A stretch of 64,000 nt of DNA, taken from positions 20,232-84,231 of the forward strand of contig JBQTIA010000011.1 of the NCBI GenBank assembly GCA_052388455.1. The letters are read 5' to 3'. Under the pieces are notes generated by a model. That model did not search any database and was not told where the DNA came from. It was given only the letters and a program-made list of their open reading frames with translations. Origin of the DNA: CAZSNH01 sp052388455 (GTDB taxonomy: Bacteria > Pseudomonadota > Alphaproteobacteria > Rhizobiales > Hyphomicrobiaceae). Below are positions 35,558 to 44,179 of the stretch, in pieces. Position numbers and translations under genes: made by a program. Each line of letters begins with the position of its first letter. Position 1 is the first letter of the stretch.

Positions 35558-36162
35558 CTGACGCTGTCCTGGCGGCGCATGGCCTCCTCACGCACACTCC
35601 ACTGTTCAGGAGTGCGGTGCAGCCTGTCGAAATCTTCGCGCAACATGGAAAGCGCGACCGCATCGTGGAACCGTCCGTTCGACCAAACGAACTGGCGGAG
35701 TATTCCTTCGCGGGTCATCCCGACACGATCATTGCTGTCGAGCGAAGGACCGTTCTCGACCACCGCCGCCGACCAGATCCGGTTGAGGCCGAGATGGTGG
35801 AAACCGAAGCGAAGCAACAAGATCAGCGCTTCCGTACCATACCCCTTGCCCCTGTAGTCCGGATTGCCGACCAGCCGGCCATAGAGTGCCACTCGATGCA
35901 CCCAGTCGATCTGGCTGAGGCGGGCATTGCCGAAATGCTTGCCCGTCTTACGGTCGCAAACTGCGAACAGCACTGCGTTCTTTGGCTGCGACGAAATAAA
36001 GTACTGCTCAAGCATGTCGCGATTGACGGGAAAGCCTGCGGCGAGAATGTAGCTGTTCGCAGACGTGTCATTGACCCACGACAAGTACTCGTCGGTGAGA
36101 TCAGTGCGCTCGAAAGGCCGCAAGTAACACCTTTCGCCAAACACGCGGGCCCGTTCCAGCAT
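35554..36162 (-). CDS. GNAT N-acetyltransferase (RimJ/RimL or PseH-like)
   Basis: A 202-residue acetyltransferase. YLRPFERTDLTDEYLSWVND starts the domain, RLVGNPDYRGKGYGTEALILLLRFGF is the acetyl-CoA loop with the R/Q-x-x-G-x-G/A pattern, and GLNRIWSAAVVENGPSL follows. It is similar to RimJ-type and to PseH-type amino-sugar N-acetyltransferases; with PseB, a second NeuB-family synthase and an aminotransferase in the same gene block, acetylation of an amino sugar is the likeliest job. ATG 36162. Confidence 0.85.
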   Translation of the reverse strand: MLERARVFGERCYLRPFERTDLTDEYLSWVNDTSANSYILAAGFPVNRDMLEQYFISSQPKNAVLFAVCDRKTGKHFGNARLSQIDWVHRVALYGRLVGNPDYRGKGYGTEALILLLRFGFHHLGLNRIWSAAVVENGPSLDSNDRVGMTREGILRQFVWSNGRFHDAVALSMLREDFDRLHRTPEQWSVREEAMRRQDSVS

Positions 36163-36165
36163 GAT

Positions 36166-37509
36166 CTATGCGCGCTCCTGATTGAAGGGAGAAGGTCTGT
36201 CGTGCCGCTCGATAAGGCCTGCCTCGTAGAAACGATCGAGATAGGCCTTGACCGTGGAAATCGGCAGCTCAATCTCATAGGCAATGTCGATGACCGACTT
36301 GTCGCCATCGAGTTTGAGCATGATGGCTTCGGTTTTCAGGTTGAGCGGCCAGTCAACCCGCCAGTCGACCCACAAGCCGTATCGCGAAAGCATTACGGGC
36401 CCCTTGAAAGTCCGCCGCGGGTAGTAATTTTGATCAAGCGCTGTCCACACGTCCATGCACACATTGAGAGCCTCGCCGAGATTCTCAGGCTTGATTAAAT
36501 CCGGGTTATCGTCGGTCGTGTGGTATTCGCCATAAGGCCACCGCGTGAGTGATGGCGTTGGAATGTCGTAGCCGGGGCCATTGGTCACGATCTCGTCGCT
36601 GGCAACGACCTTGCGAAACGGACCTGTCCTCTCCTGGCCGTGCTTTCTGTGCTGGCGGAGAACCGCGAGAAACGCTCGATCGATCGTGCTGTCGCCCTGG
36701 CGGGAGTGTTGGAGCACGAAGCTGTTGTCATGGCCGACCATTTCACAGAACCAGGCGTACTTTACCTGCTCCATCAGTTCTGGATTGCTCGCGACCCAGG
36801 CGATGGTTCCGATTGTCTCGGGCACAATGAGAAGCCGAAATCCATGGCGCCGCGACGGGATGGTCGCAATATTCCGCGACATTTCCAGCCCGACCACGAG
36901 ACCCGCGATGCTGTCGTTGACCTGCGAGGGATGACAGATATTGGTGAGAAAGAGGATGTCTTCACGCGTCTCGCCCGGCAGATAGAAATCACCGATCACC
37001 ATCGGCTCGGCCCCGAAGGATACATCGATGCGCCCTCGCACCGGCGTATCGTCGCTCAAACCGTCAATATCCCTGTGACGAACGCAGAAGCCCCAGGAGC
37101 GTTCGTAGTACTTGAACTCCCACGGAATGGCATCAGGGCGTTCCGGGCGGCTCCAGAGATGACCCTTCAAGTCTCCCAGCGTGCCGTTGATTTCTCGCGG
37201 CAAGGAATAGGATAGGAGATGCAGAGGGTTTTCGTGAAAATCAGCCACCCGCCGTCCGGCAATTTCAAGCCAGGCTTCCCGAACATGATAGCGCTCCGGC
37301 ACGATCCAGGTCAGCACTTCCAAGCCCGGGGCATAGCGATGCGTGGTGAAGTTCGCGTGCCCAAGTTCGACGGCACACATTTCGACAGCCTTCTCGAGAT
37401 CGTCGCTGTTCACGGTCCGGTGCATCGGCCAAAGCCGCGTCAGAAAATCGTGCATGCGCCCAGCGCTGCTATTGGCGCCGTCAACAGCCGACATGTGTTC
37501 CCCTGCCAT
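36166..37509 (-). CDS. DUF4910 aminopeptidase-like zinc protein
   Basis: A 447-residue protein of the DUF4910/DUF2172 family, built on an M28-type zinc aminopeptidase fold. Metal-ligand candidates are in order: His193 and Asp199 in ICHPSQVNDS, Glu231 in VPETIGT, the CEMVGHD segment near 255, and His in GEYHTTDDNPD. A C-terminal winged-helix-like segment (DKSVIDIAYEIELPISTVKAYLDRFYEAGLI) is typical of the family. Its substrate is unknown; in glycan loci it may hydrolyse an amide on a sugar. ATG 37509 forms TGATG with the upstream stop. A longer N terminus lies inside the upstream gene and is rejected. Confidence 0.82.
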   Translation of the reverse strand: MAGEHMSAVDGANSSAGRMHDFLTRLWPMHRTVNSDDLEKAVEMCAVELGHANFTTHRYAPGLEVLTWIVPERYHVREAWLEIAGRRVADFHENPLHLLSYSLPREINGTLGDLKGHLWSRPERPDAIPWEFKYYERSWGFCVRHRDIDGLSDDTPVRGRIDVSFGAEPMVIGDFYLPGETREDILFLTNICHPSQVNDSIAGLVVGLEMSRNIATIPSRRHGFRLLIVPETIGTIAWVASNPELMEQVKYAWFCEMVGHDNSFVLQHSRQGDSTIDRAFLAVLRQHRKHGQERTGPFRKVVASDEIVTNGPGYDIPTPSLTRWPYGEYHTTDDNPDLIKPENLGEALNVCMDVWTALDQNYYPRRTFKGPVMLSRYGLWVDWRVDWPLNLKTEAIMLKLDGDKSVIDIAYEIELPISTVKAYLDRFYEAGLIERHDRPSPFNQERA

Positions 37510-38417
37510 CACCGCGCCACGGCTTCGACGACAAAGGCCGAGCAGAGAAGGTGGCCGCGCCAGTCGTGTGGATTGTCCTCCATTCGGAACGCCTCGCGGC
37601 GGAACACCTTGGGATCGACGCCGTCGCCCTCGAGGAGAGGCAGCGTCGGATGAAAATGATACCAATGAATCACCGGATCAGTGAACCCGCCGTCCGCGAA
37701 CATCTTGGCGATGGCCAAGGGATTGTGCATCCTCGCGCGGATAGCGTCGTAGCCGGGCTTGCCGGCCTCGGCCTTGGTCCGCAAGGCTGGCTTGTCCATG
37801 GCAAGCGTTTCTGCCAGCCTTTCGTCCGTGGCCTTGACGATTTCCGGGTCTACGCCGTGCAGCAGATCTTCGAGGATGTATCTGTGCGTGAACCGGTTCA
37901 TGGTGAAAAGGTTGAAGAGGGCATTGCGGAACTCGACGAAGACTCGACCTCGGGGCACCAGGGCACGCCGAAGATTTTCGAGCACCAGAACCTCGTCATT
38001 GACGTGCGGCATCACGCCGAAACAAACTGCGGCGTCGAATAAGCCGCCATCCGTCAGCGACTGAAAGCTCTCGAACGACTCCACATTCCCCTCGATGACG
38101 TTCCGTTCCGGCAAGCCGGCATCGGTAAAGAGTTCCTTCGCCTTCTCCACCATTTCTGGCGTGAAATCGAAGCCTCGAACTTCGATTCCGAGTTCCGATA
38201 CGCGCAGCATCGGCGTGCCTTCGCCGCAGCCCGCGTCCAGAACGCGCCTGGCACCGGTCGCAGCCAGGCGCTCCAACAGCCGGCGCAACCGGAAATACTC
38301 CGCCGGATAGGTCGCGCTGCTCTCCAACTGACTGGCATCGTAGTGATTGCGATAGGTCTGTGCGTTCACGCTGTAATGCGAGATCACTGCACCGGTGACG
38401 GCATCGCGCTTGGCCAT
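37509..38417 (-). CDS. Class I SAM-dependent methyltransferase
   Basis: A 302-residue methyltransferase. VLDAGCGEGTPMLRVSELGIEVRGFDFTPEMVEKAKE is split over the SAM pocket near residues 58-95, then FDAAVCFGVMPHVNDEVLVLENLRRALVPRGRVFVEF. A helical insertion around 170-240 probably forms a lid. No close family name. Substrate likely a glycan sugar. It is followed with a 1-base overlap by the DUF4910 gene. Confidence 0.85.
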   Translation of the reverse strand: MAKRDAVTGAVISHYSVNAQTYRNHYDASQLESSATYPAEYFRLRRLLERLAATGARRVLDAGCGEGTPMLRVSELGIEVRGFDFTPEMVEKAKELFTDAGLPERNVIEGNVESFESFQSLTDGGLFDAAVCFGVMPHVNDEVLVLENLRRALVPRGRVFVEFRNALFNLFTMNRFTHRYILEDLLHGVDPEIVKATDERLAETLAMDKPALRTKAEAGKPGYDAIRARMHNPLAIAKMFADGGFTDPVIHWYHFHPTLPLLEGDGVDPKVFRREAFRMEDNPHDWRGHLLCSAFVVEAVAR

Positions 38418-38431
38418 TTGCCGAATTCTCC

Positions 38432-39733
38432 CTAAGGCTTACGAAACACGTGTTGAACCTGTTCACCCATCAAACGATTCGCGAGATCGCCCTGCTCCAG
38501 CCCCGTTCTCAGAACGGCGAAGGCCTCGTCATAAGCACGCAGCGTGGTGTCGACGTCGGCTTGCGTGTGCGCGTAAGACGGAGCGTGCCATCCGGCAGCG
38601 AGCACCCCGCGTGCAAGGCCCTCCTGCTGAAATACGCTCTTGAGCAATAGGCCGTCTCGCCCATCGCCCTTGAAGGACATGACGTGACGGGCCCCATAGC
38701 CGTCGACGCCGACAAAGCCTTCAAGACCGTGACGAGCGATGAGACCCCTCATGCCGGACATCAGTCCAATGCCGAGCCGATCGGCATACTCGAGTACCGG
38801 TTCACGTTCGAGCACATCGAGTACTGCAGTGGCCGCTGCAATCCCCATGAGATCGCCACCGAATGTGAACGAGAAAAACGCCTCACTCAGAACATCCATG
38901 ACTTCGGCGCGTCCGAGCAGCACGGAGATCGGCACGCCATTGCCGATGGCTTTGCCGAAGCACGCCAGGTCTGGGGCCACGCCGAAACGGCCGTAAGCGC
39001 CTTGCCTGTGGATGCGGAAACCAGTCCAGCACTCGTCAAAAATGAGCACCGCACCGTGCTTGTCGCAAAGATGACGCACGTCCGCCAGATAGCCGGCAGT
39101 CGGCTCAACAATGCCCATAGGCTCCATGATAACTGCTGCTACTTGGCCCGCATGGGCATCGAGCAATCCCTCCAGTGCCTTCGCATCGTTGTATGTGAAG
39201 GGGATTGTGAGACGGCGGACGGCCTCGGGTACGCCCGCATGTCGGGTTGTTGTGCCCACATACCAATCTTGCCATCCGTGATAGCCGCAACAAAGCACGA
39301 GTTCGCGTCTCGTGTAGGCACGCGCCGCGCGGATGGCACCCGCAGTGGCATCAGAGCCGTTTTTGCCAAACCGGACCCTCTCCGCATAGGGAAACCAAGC
39401 AATCAACCGCTCTGACAATTCGAGTTCAGAAAGTGTCGGCAGCGAAAAGGCTATCCCATCTTGCAACTGGGAGTGGATCGCGGCCGTCACCGCAGGGTGG
39501 TTGTGGCCGAGAAGCAGTGGGCCGAGCGCCATCGGCCAATCAATGAACTGGTTGCCATCCGCATCCCACACGTGTCCGCCGCTTGCCTTGACCGCAAAGA
39601 CAGGAGCAACGCCGCGCGGGTACTGCGTCCAGGACTTTGAGAAGGTCTGCGCCTGCCCAGGAACGGCGTGCTCTGCCCGGCGCAGAAGTTCCAGCGAACG
39701 TGCATAGCGGACGGAGGGATTGTGCGAGGTCAT
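38432..39733 (-). CDS. Class III PLP aminotransferase, glutamate-1-semialdehyde-aminomutase-like
   Basis: A 433-residue PLP enzyme resembling GSA 2,1-aminomutase (HemL): TFSKSWTQYPRGVAPVF at the N terminus, VRFGKNGSDATAGAIRAARAYT, GYHGWQDWY, and the PLP lysine Lys261 in CFGKAIGNG, with IFDECWTGFR ahead. Position among SpsF, GT2, NeuB-family and PseB genes argues for a sugar aminotransferase rather than a haem enzyme. ATG 39733 after GAGGT is preferred; 20 bases separate it from the SpsF-like gene, with which it is probably co-transcribed. Confidence 0.88.
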   Translation of the reverse strand: MTSHNPSVRYARSLELLRRAEHAVPGQAQTFSKSWTQYPRGVAPVFAVKASGGHVWDADGNQFIDWPMALGPLLLGHNHPAVTAAIHSQLQDGIAFSLPTLSELELSERLIAWFPYAERVRFGKNGSDATAGAIRAARAYTRRELVLCCGYHGWQDWYVGTTTRHAGVPEAVRRLTIPFTYNDAKALEGLLDAHAGQVAAVIMEPMGIVEPTAGYLADVRHLCDKHGAVLIFDECWTGFRIHRQGAYGRFGVAPDLACFGKAIGNGVPISVLLGRAEVMDVLSEAFFSFTFGGDLMGIAAATAVLDVLEREPVLEYADRLGIGLMSGMRGLIARHGLEGFVGVDGYGARHVMSFKGDGRDGLLLKSVFQQEGLARGVLAAGWHAPSYAHTQADVDTTLRAYDEAFAVLRTGLEQGDLANRLMGEQVQHVFRKP

Positions 39734-39752
39734 GACAGCTCGATCAGTCGGA

Positions 39753-40535
39753 TCATTGGGCTGCGCTCTCTCTGGCACGCGATTCGACAAGTCCGGCGTC
39801 TCGGACACCAGCTGCGTTGATGTTCCTGATGTCGGGACGGGCCCTCATGACTGCGAGAATGCTGCGCCATGAGGCACGAGCGAGGCCCTCGGCACCCATA
39901 ACGCCAACCAATGCACGAAGCATCAGATAGTCTGCCGCGCCATCAACGGTCCAGCGTTGATCCTCGGCTTGCTCCGGACAGCTGACGTTCCCGGCGGTCA
40001 GCAAACTGCCGCCCTCCAGAGGCGAATTGCGCCACATCCAGGGTACCACGTGCTCGCGCTCCGTTGGGCGGCGCGCTTCGGCGCAGGCCCTTTCCAAGGT
40101 CGCCCGAGTGAAAGTGGAAACGTCTAATCCGTCCGGCCAAGTTGGTGGATGCACATTAGTGCAGTAGTCTAAGTCCTCCGCACGCCGTCGTTCCACGACC
40201 AGTTCGATCACTTCCGGATCGGCCAACGGGCAATCGCCCGTCAAGCGCACGATGACGCCGGCGTTCAGAGCTTGCGCCGCCCCGCAATATCGGCTCAGCA
40301 GATCTTTTTCGGAGCCTCGGAAGACCGCGATGCCGAGCCCGCCGGCAATCTCGGCCAGGGCTTCGTTGCCCAAGTCCTCCGAAACCGCCAGCGCCACCTC
40401 GTCGATGCCCCGCGTTCGCGCGACCCGCTGCACCATGAAAGAGATCAACGGCTGGCCGCCGATTTCATAAAGCACCTTGCCGGGGAGACGGGTCGAGGCC
40501 AGGCGCGCCTGAATAATTGCAACCGTCCGGCTCAT
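39753..40535 (-). CDS. SpsF-like cytidylyltransferase family protein
   Basis: A 260-residue protein of the SpsF family (COG1861), related to CMP-sugar synthetases. The nucleotide-binding start AIIQARLASTRLPGKVL is intact, followed by VRLTGDCPLADPEVIE and EREHVVPWMWR. SpsF members activate or transfer sugars with CTP in spore-coat and flagellar glycan pathways; the exact product is known for few of them. Here it may activate the product of the adjacent NeuB-family synthase. ATG 40535 overlaps the GT2 stop (ATGA). Confidence 0.87.
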   Translation of the reverse strand: MSRTVAIIQARLASTRLPGKVLYEIGGQPLISFMVQRVARTRGIDEVALAVSEDLGNEALAEIAGGLGIAVFRGSEKDLLSRYCGAAQALNAGVIVRLTGDCPLADPEVIELVVERRRAEDLDYCTNVHPPTWPDGLDVSTFTRATLERACAEARRPTEREHVVPWMWRNSPLEGGSLLTAGNVSCPEQAEDQRWTVDGAADYLMLRALVGVMGAEGLARASWRSILAVMRARPDIRNINAAGVRDAGLVESRARESAAQ

Positions 40536-41191
40536 CTGACTATCGACCTCAGATCAGAGACGACCGCGAGCCGCATTGCCGTGAGAAGCCGCAAGTTGGC
40601 CCGCAGGCCCTGTCCAAATCGAGATTGCGTATTTTGGCGCGGGCGCACAGGCAGCTCAACCAATTCGAACCGAGCACCTTTGCGGACCGCGGCGAGAGCA
40701 AGCTCCGTACCGACGCTCCGCCCTTCGTCGAAGCGTCCATTCGCCCTGTAAAGCGGCATGGAGTAGGCTTTTACCCCACAGAGAATATCGCCGATGCCAT
40801 GTCGTTTTCTCGTATAGTAGCTGAATAGCCTTTCAGCAAAGCGCGCGCCTACGGGGCGCTGGCCGAGCACCAGATCGGCGCGGCCGGACTTGATCGGCTC
40901 CAGCATACGTCCGACGTGGACCGGATCGAATTGGCCGTCCGCGTCCATGGTGATCGCGACCTCGGCTTCTCGGCGGGCAGCCTCGGCGAACCCGGCTTCC
41001 AAGGCGCCCTCATAGCCGCGGTTCTCCGGAAGACTGACGACCTTTGCACCGGCTTCTCTGGCGCGCGCTGCCGTCTTGTCCCATGAGCCGTCATCGACAA
41101 CGACCACGTCGCCAAAAGCAGCAGCGCCGCGAACGACCTCGGCGATCGTCGCTTCCTCGTTGAGTGCCGGCATGATAATCGCGACCCGCAC
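40532..41191 (-). CDS. Glycosyltransferase family 2
   Basis: A 219-residue GT-A glycosyltransferase: AIIMPALNEEATIAEVV, VVDDGSWDKT, MDADGQFDPVHVGRM (the DxD metal motif) and LVLGQRPVG. Similar to dolichol-phosphate-mannose-synthase-like members, and short, with no membrane helices, so it should be a soluble enzyme. Start GTG 41191 is six bases after the NeuB-family gene. Donor and acceptor unknown. Confidence 0.9.
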   Translation of the reverse strand: MRVAIIMPALNEEATIAEVVRGAAAFGDVVVVDDGSWDKTAARAREAGAKVVSLPENRGYEGALEAGFAEAARREAEVAITMDADGQFDPVHVGRMLEPIKSGRADLVLGQRPVGARFAERLFSYYTRKRHGIGDILCGVKAYSMPLYRANGRFDEGRSVGTELALAAVRKGARFELVELPVRPRQNTQSRFGQGLRANLRLLTAMRLAVVSDLRSIVR

Positions 41192-41197
41192 TGAGCC

Positions 41198-42268
41198 TCA
41201 GTCGACGTCCGAGAACCGCACGACGTCACCTGCCTCCACAGCCCGGCGTGCAACACGGCCTATAAGTTCGGTCATTCGATAGGGGGGCAATCCGTCCGCT
41301 GGACATGGCCGTAGAGGAATGAGATCGCCTTTCTCTATGCGGTGACCTGGCTTCAGCTCTCGCGTAGCGCGCACGGCACGGCGTTGTAGTACGACTGTCT
41401 CCCGCTCGTTGTCCATCACGCGCTTTTCCGCGGGACCGAGGGCATTCTCGAGTTCCCGTGTCCGGTCTACCATCTCCCGCCATGTTCTCGCGTCCATAGA
41501 GAACGCATGATCTGGACCTGCCCTCCGGGTATTGTCTGTAAAGTGCTTTTCAATCGCGCGCGCGCCGAGTGCAACGGCTCCGAGCGCTGTGGCGTGGCCC
41601 GGAGTATGGTCAGAAAGTCCGAGCACGACGCCCGGATATCTCGCTGCATAGGTCTTGAGAACGTTCAATGCCACATGCTTGAAGTTTTCGAGCGACGCCG
41701 TGTAGTTCGTATTGCATTGCATCAGGCAAACTTGATCCGTGTGCTGCAAGGCAATCGCCATCGCTGAATCCACCTCGTCCATACCGGCCGCGCCGGTGGC
41801 GAGAAACAGCGGCTTTCCGTCTTTCGCCAGCCATTCGATTTCTTCGTGCCAAGTGAGGTCGCCCGAACCAAGCTTCCATGCGCAGACATGCTTGGAAAGG
41901 AAAGGCAGCACTTCGAGTTCGTAGGGGGCGGTGAAGTAGGCGATGCCGGCCTTGTCGCACGCCGATTTCAGATCCTCGGTCCACTCGGTCGGCAGTGCCG
42001 CATCCTGGTAAACCTCGAATACACTCTTGTTCCACTTGGCCTGATGGGACTGCTGACCGCCGAGTGCCTTGAAGCCATAATCGGAGACGATCGTCTCAGC
42101 GCGGAAATTCTGAAACTTCGCCGCCTGAGCGCCGGCCTCTGCACACAGATAGATCAGGTCCTTAGCGCGCGAGAGATCGCCGTCGTGATTGGCGGCGATG
42201 TCTGCAATGAAATAGGTCGGATGATTATTGCCGACTTTCACACCGGCCACATCAAGGATGCTGGTCAT
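41198..42268 (-). CDS. NeuB-family nonulosonate synthase (second copy in the locus)
   Basis: A 356-residue PEP-condensing synthase of the sialic acid/legionaminic/pseudaminic acid type. The barrel shows FIADIAANHDGDLSRAKDLI, AAKFQNFRAETIVSDYGFKALGG, YFTAPYELEVLPFL and the metal-ligand segments LSDHTPGH and IEKHFTDN. A C-terminal SAF domain follows (ELKPGHRIEKGDLIPLRPCPADGLPP). It is clearly different from the other synthase at 54.1-55.1 kb. Product cannot be decided from sequence. ATG 42268 is the domain-matching start. Neighbours: RmlD-like reductase upstream, GT2 downstream. Confidence 0.9.
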   Translation of the reverse strand: MTSILDVAGVKVGNNHPTYFIADIAANHDGDLSRAKDLIYLCAEAGAQAAKFQNFRAETIVSDYGFKALGGQQSHQAKWNKSVFEVYQDAALPTEWTEDLKSACDKAGIAYFTAPYELEVLPFLSKHVCAWKLGSGDLTWHEEIEWLAKDGKPLFLATGAAGMDEVDSAMAIALQHTDQVCLMQCNTNYTASLENFKHVALNVLKTYAARYPGVVLGLSDHTPGHATALGAVALGARAIEKHFTDNTRRAGPDHAFSMDARTWREMVDRTRELENALGPAEKRVMDNERETVVLQRRAVRATRELKPGHRIEKGDLIPLRPCPADGLPPYRMTELIGRVARRAVEAGDVVRFSDVD

Positions 42269-42290
42269 GCGGATTCCATCCCCTGTCGCG

Positions 42291-43130
42291 TCACAACTTG
42301 CATATCTCATCAGCCAAGTCGGGCATTGGCCGCCCGAGACGGGCCTCGATACGCTGTACATCCATTCTCAAGTCGCGAGGCCGCCGGGCCCGGCCGGCAA
42401 TGGTGCTTGCGGTTCCCCGCAGAAGATTTCCCACCGGCAAGTCGAGGTGCTGGGCGATCCGTAGCCCGAAATCTGCCTTGCTCATGCCGGCGCGGGAGCC
42501 GACGTTGAAGACGCCCGTCAAACGAGAAGCGATCATCTCTGCGACCACGACTGCCAAACTCTTCATGTGAAGCGGTGAAAACAAACTGTCTTGAAACAGT
42601 GTTGTTGGCTCGCCCGATCTTATCCGCTCGACCATCCAATCCGAGAGGCTCTGCCGCCCCGAGGTCTGGGAGGGGCCGAATAGATTGGTGCGAATGACGA
42701 GGCTGTCGGGACGGCGGATCGCTTCGCGTTCACCGGCCAGCTTGCTTGCCCCATAGGTGTTGACCGGTCCCACATCGCCTTCAGCGTGTGGCCCCGCAAC
42801 GTCACGATAGACCTGGTCTGTCGATATGAGGACCAATCTTGACTGTTGAGGCAAAATCTCCACCAGATTCGCAGTTGCGATCCGATTGGCTGTATCTGCC
42901 GCCAGAGGCTCGCGCTCACAACGGTCCACATCCGTCATGGCCGCGCAATGCACCACGATGTCTGGACGAACCTCACGTACCAGTCTATCGACGGCGTTAA
43001 GATCTGCCAGATCGGCAGGACAGTCGCCGCATGCACGAGCAGTGATCGAGACTTCGCCATGCTGGGCCATTTCCGCAGCGATATAGGGTGCCAGCAATCC
43101 CTGACCACCCGTAACCAGATACTTCGTCAC
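42291..43130 (-). CDS. RmlD-like dTDP-4-dehydrorhamnose reductase family protein
   Basis: A 279-residue extended SDR: KYLVTGGQGLLAPYIA for the dinucleotide, VVHCAAMTDVDRCE, STDQVYRDV and the active-site YGASKLAGE with NTYGASK. It should reduce a 4-keto sugar nucleotide, as RmlD, FnlB or Spore-coat SpsK do. Start GTG 43130 overlaps the upstream methyltransferase stop (GTGA). With PseB upstream it could make a 6-deoxy hexosamine, which the NeuB-family synthase might then extend. Confidence 0.87.
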   Translation of the reverse strand: MTKYLVTGGQGLLAPYIAAEMAQHGEVSITARACGDCPADLADLNAVDRLVREVRPDIVVHCAAMTDVDRCEREPLAADTANRIATANLVEILPQQSRLVLISTDQVYRDVAGPHAEGDVGPVNTYGASKLAGEREAIRRPDSLVIRTNLFGPSQTSGRQSLSDWMVERIRSGEPTTLFQDSLFSPLHMKSLAVVVAEMIASRLTGVFNVGSRAGMSKADFGLRIAQHLDLPVGNLLRGTASTIAGRARRPRDLRMDVQRIEARLGRPMPDLADEICKL

Positions 43131-44164
43131 CGGACCAATTCGAAGAGCATGTGTACTTCAGACGACATCTTGCGTTTGTCGAGCACCGCCTGCAGATCGT
43201 CGATGACGGGTGCGAATGACGCCGCCCAATGCTGGCCCGCCCCCTCCGACTGGGATTGTCCGATGCCGACGGTCACATAGCGAAACAGGTCGACCATATC
43301 GGTGCCGAACCACCACTCGCTGATCCGCTTCAGCCCGAACTCCCGGCTCATCCAGTCGAGAGAGCTTTCCGTGTAGAGGTGCGTGTGCCCTGCGGAGAGC
43401 TGCCGCTGAAATATGCTGGGAAAAACCATTTCCAAGAAAACACAGGGACTGAAAAGCGGTACTGAAATATAGAGATAGCGCACGGCCGGATTGGCCTTGA
43501 GGGCCGCCAAAACGTCTCGCGGCTTCTGGACATGCTCGAGAACGCCGATCATCGACACAACGTCGGCGGTGACACTCCGTGCAATCGGAATGACCTCTTC
43601 GAGGTCGTGGCGAATGACGGACCCTTCACCGATCATCGCATTGGCCATCGCAGACTGCTGATCCGAGACTTCATAGCCGACCACAGTTTCTAGTCCGATG
43701 CACTTCATAGCCGCAACGAAGTAGCCCGTACCTGCTCCGAAGTCGGCAAAACTCAGAGATTTGGGTACTTGACCCGCATCTCTGAGTGCATCCCTCAAGA
43801 ACTCCGCTTTCGGAACGTAGATGCTCGCAGTCCTTGTCTTGTAGGCGGCCACATCGGACGCCGCATAATTCTTGGCGTACTTTTTGCCTCGATCTTCGGT
43901 GTACATCGAGGCGCAGAAGGCGTCCGTGTCCTCATGCGCGCCATTCAAGTGCCCGCAGCGGTCACAGACGATGTAGGAAATATCCAACTTCACGAACGTC
44001 GGAGGCCCGAGTGGCGCCTCACAGTTCTTGCAGGCTACACGGGCAGGCTGTGCCCGGTAGACCGCGCCGATGCGCTGGCCCTCCGCCAGAAGCGCCGCGT
44101 TATCGTCAAAGAACGCCTGCTTCAGATTGAGCAGGGGTCCGGAGCTTTTGCTAAATCGCTGCAA
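43127..44164 (-). CDS. Methyltransferase with N-terminal zinc-ribbon
   Basis: A 345-residue methyltransferase. A zinc-ribbon-like pair precedes the core: C45-x2-C48 (CKNC) and C67-x2-C70 (CDRC). Then comes the SAM motif FADFGAGTGYFVAAMKCIG near 148 and VVSMIGVLEHVQKPRDVLAALK. This layout is that of the sugar C-methyltransferases (NovU/TylCIII type), which need zinc, although the C-terminal domain differs. TTG 44164, seven bases after AGGAGAG. A branched-sugar methyltransferase is plausible. Confidence 0.82.
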   Translation of the reverse strand: MQRFSKSSGPLLNLKQAFFDDNAALLAEGQRIGAVYRAQPARVACKNCEAPLGPPTFVKLDISYIVCDRCGHLNGAHEDTDAFCASMYTEDRGKKYAKNYAASDVAAYKTRTASIYVPKAEFLRDALRDAGQVPKSLSFADFGAGTGYFVAAMKCIGLETVVGYEVSDQQSAMANAMIGEGSVIRHDLEEVIPIARSVTADVVSMIGVLEHVQKPRDVLAALKANPAVRYLYISVPLFSPCVFLEMVFPSIFQRQLSAGHTHLYTESSLDWMSREFGLKRISEWWFGTDMVDLFRYVTVGIGQSQSEGAGQHWAASFAPVIDDLQAVLDKRKMSSEVHMLFELVR

Positions 44165-44179
44165 GCATATCTCTCCTGA

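Noticed and set aside
38432..39733. hemL, haem biosynthesis aminomutase
   Set aside because: Resembles HemL in fold, but the position in a glycan operon, and because alphaproteobacteria normally make 5-aminolevulinate through HemA (the C4 route), a sugar aminotransferase is more likely.
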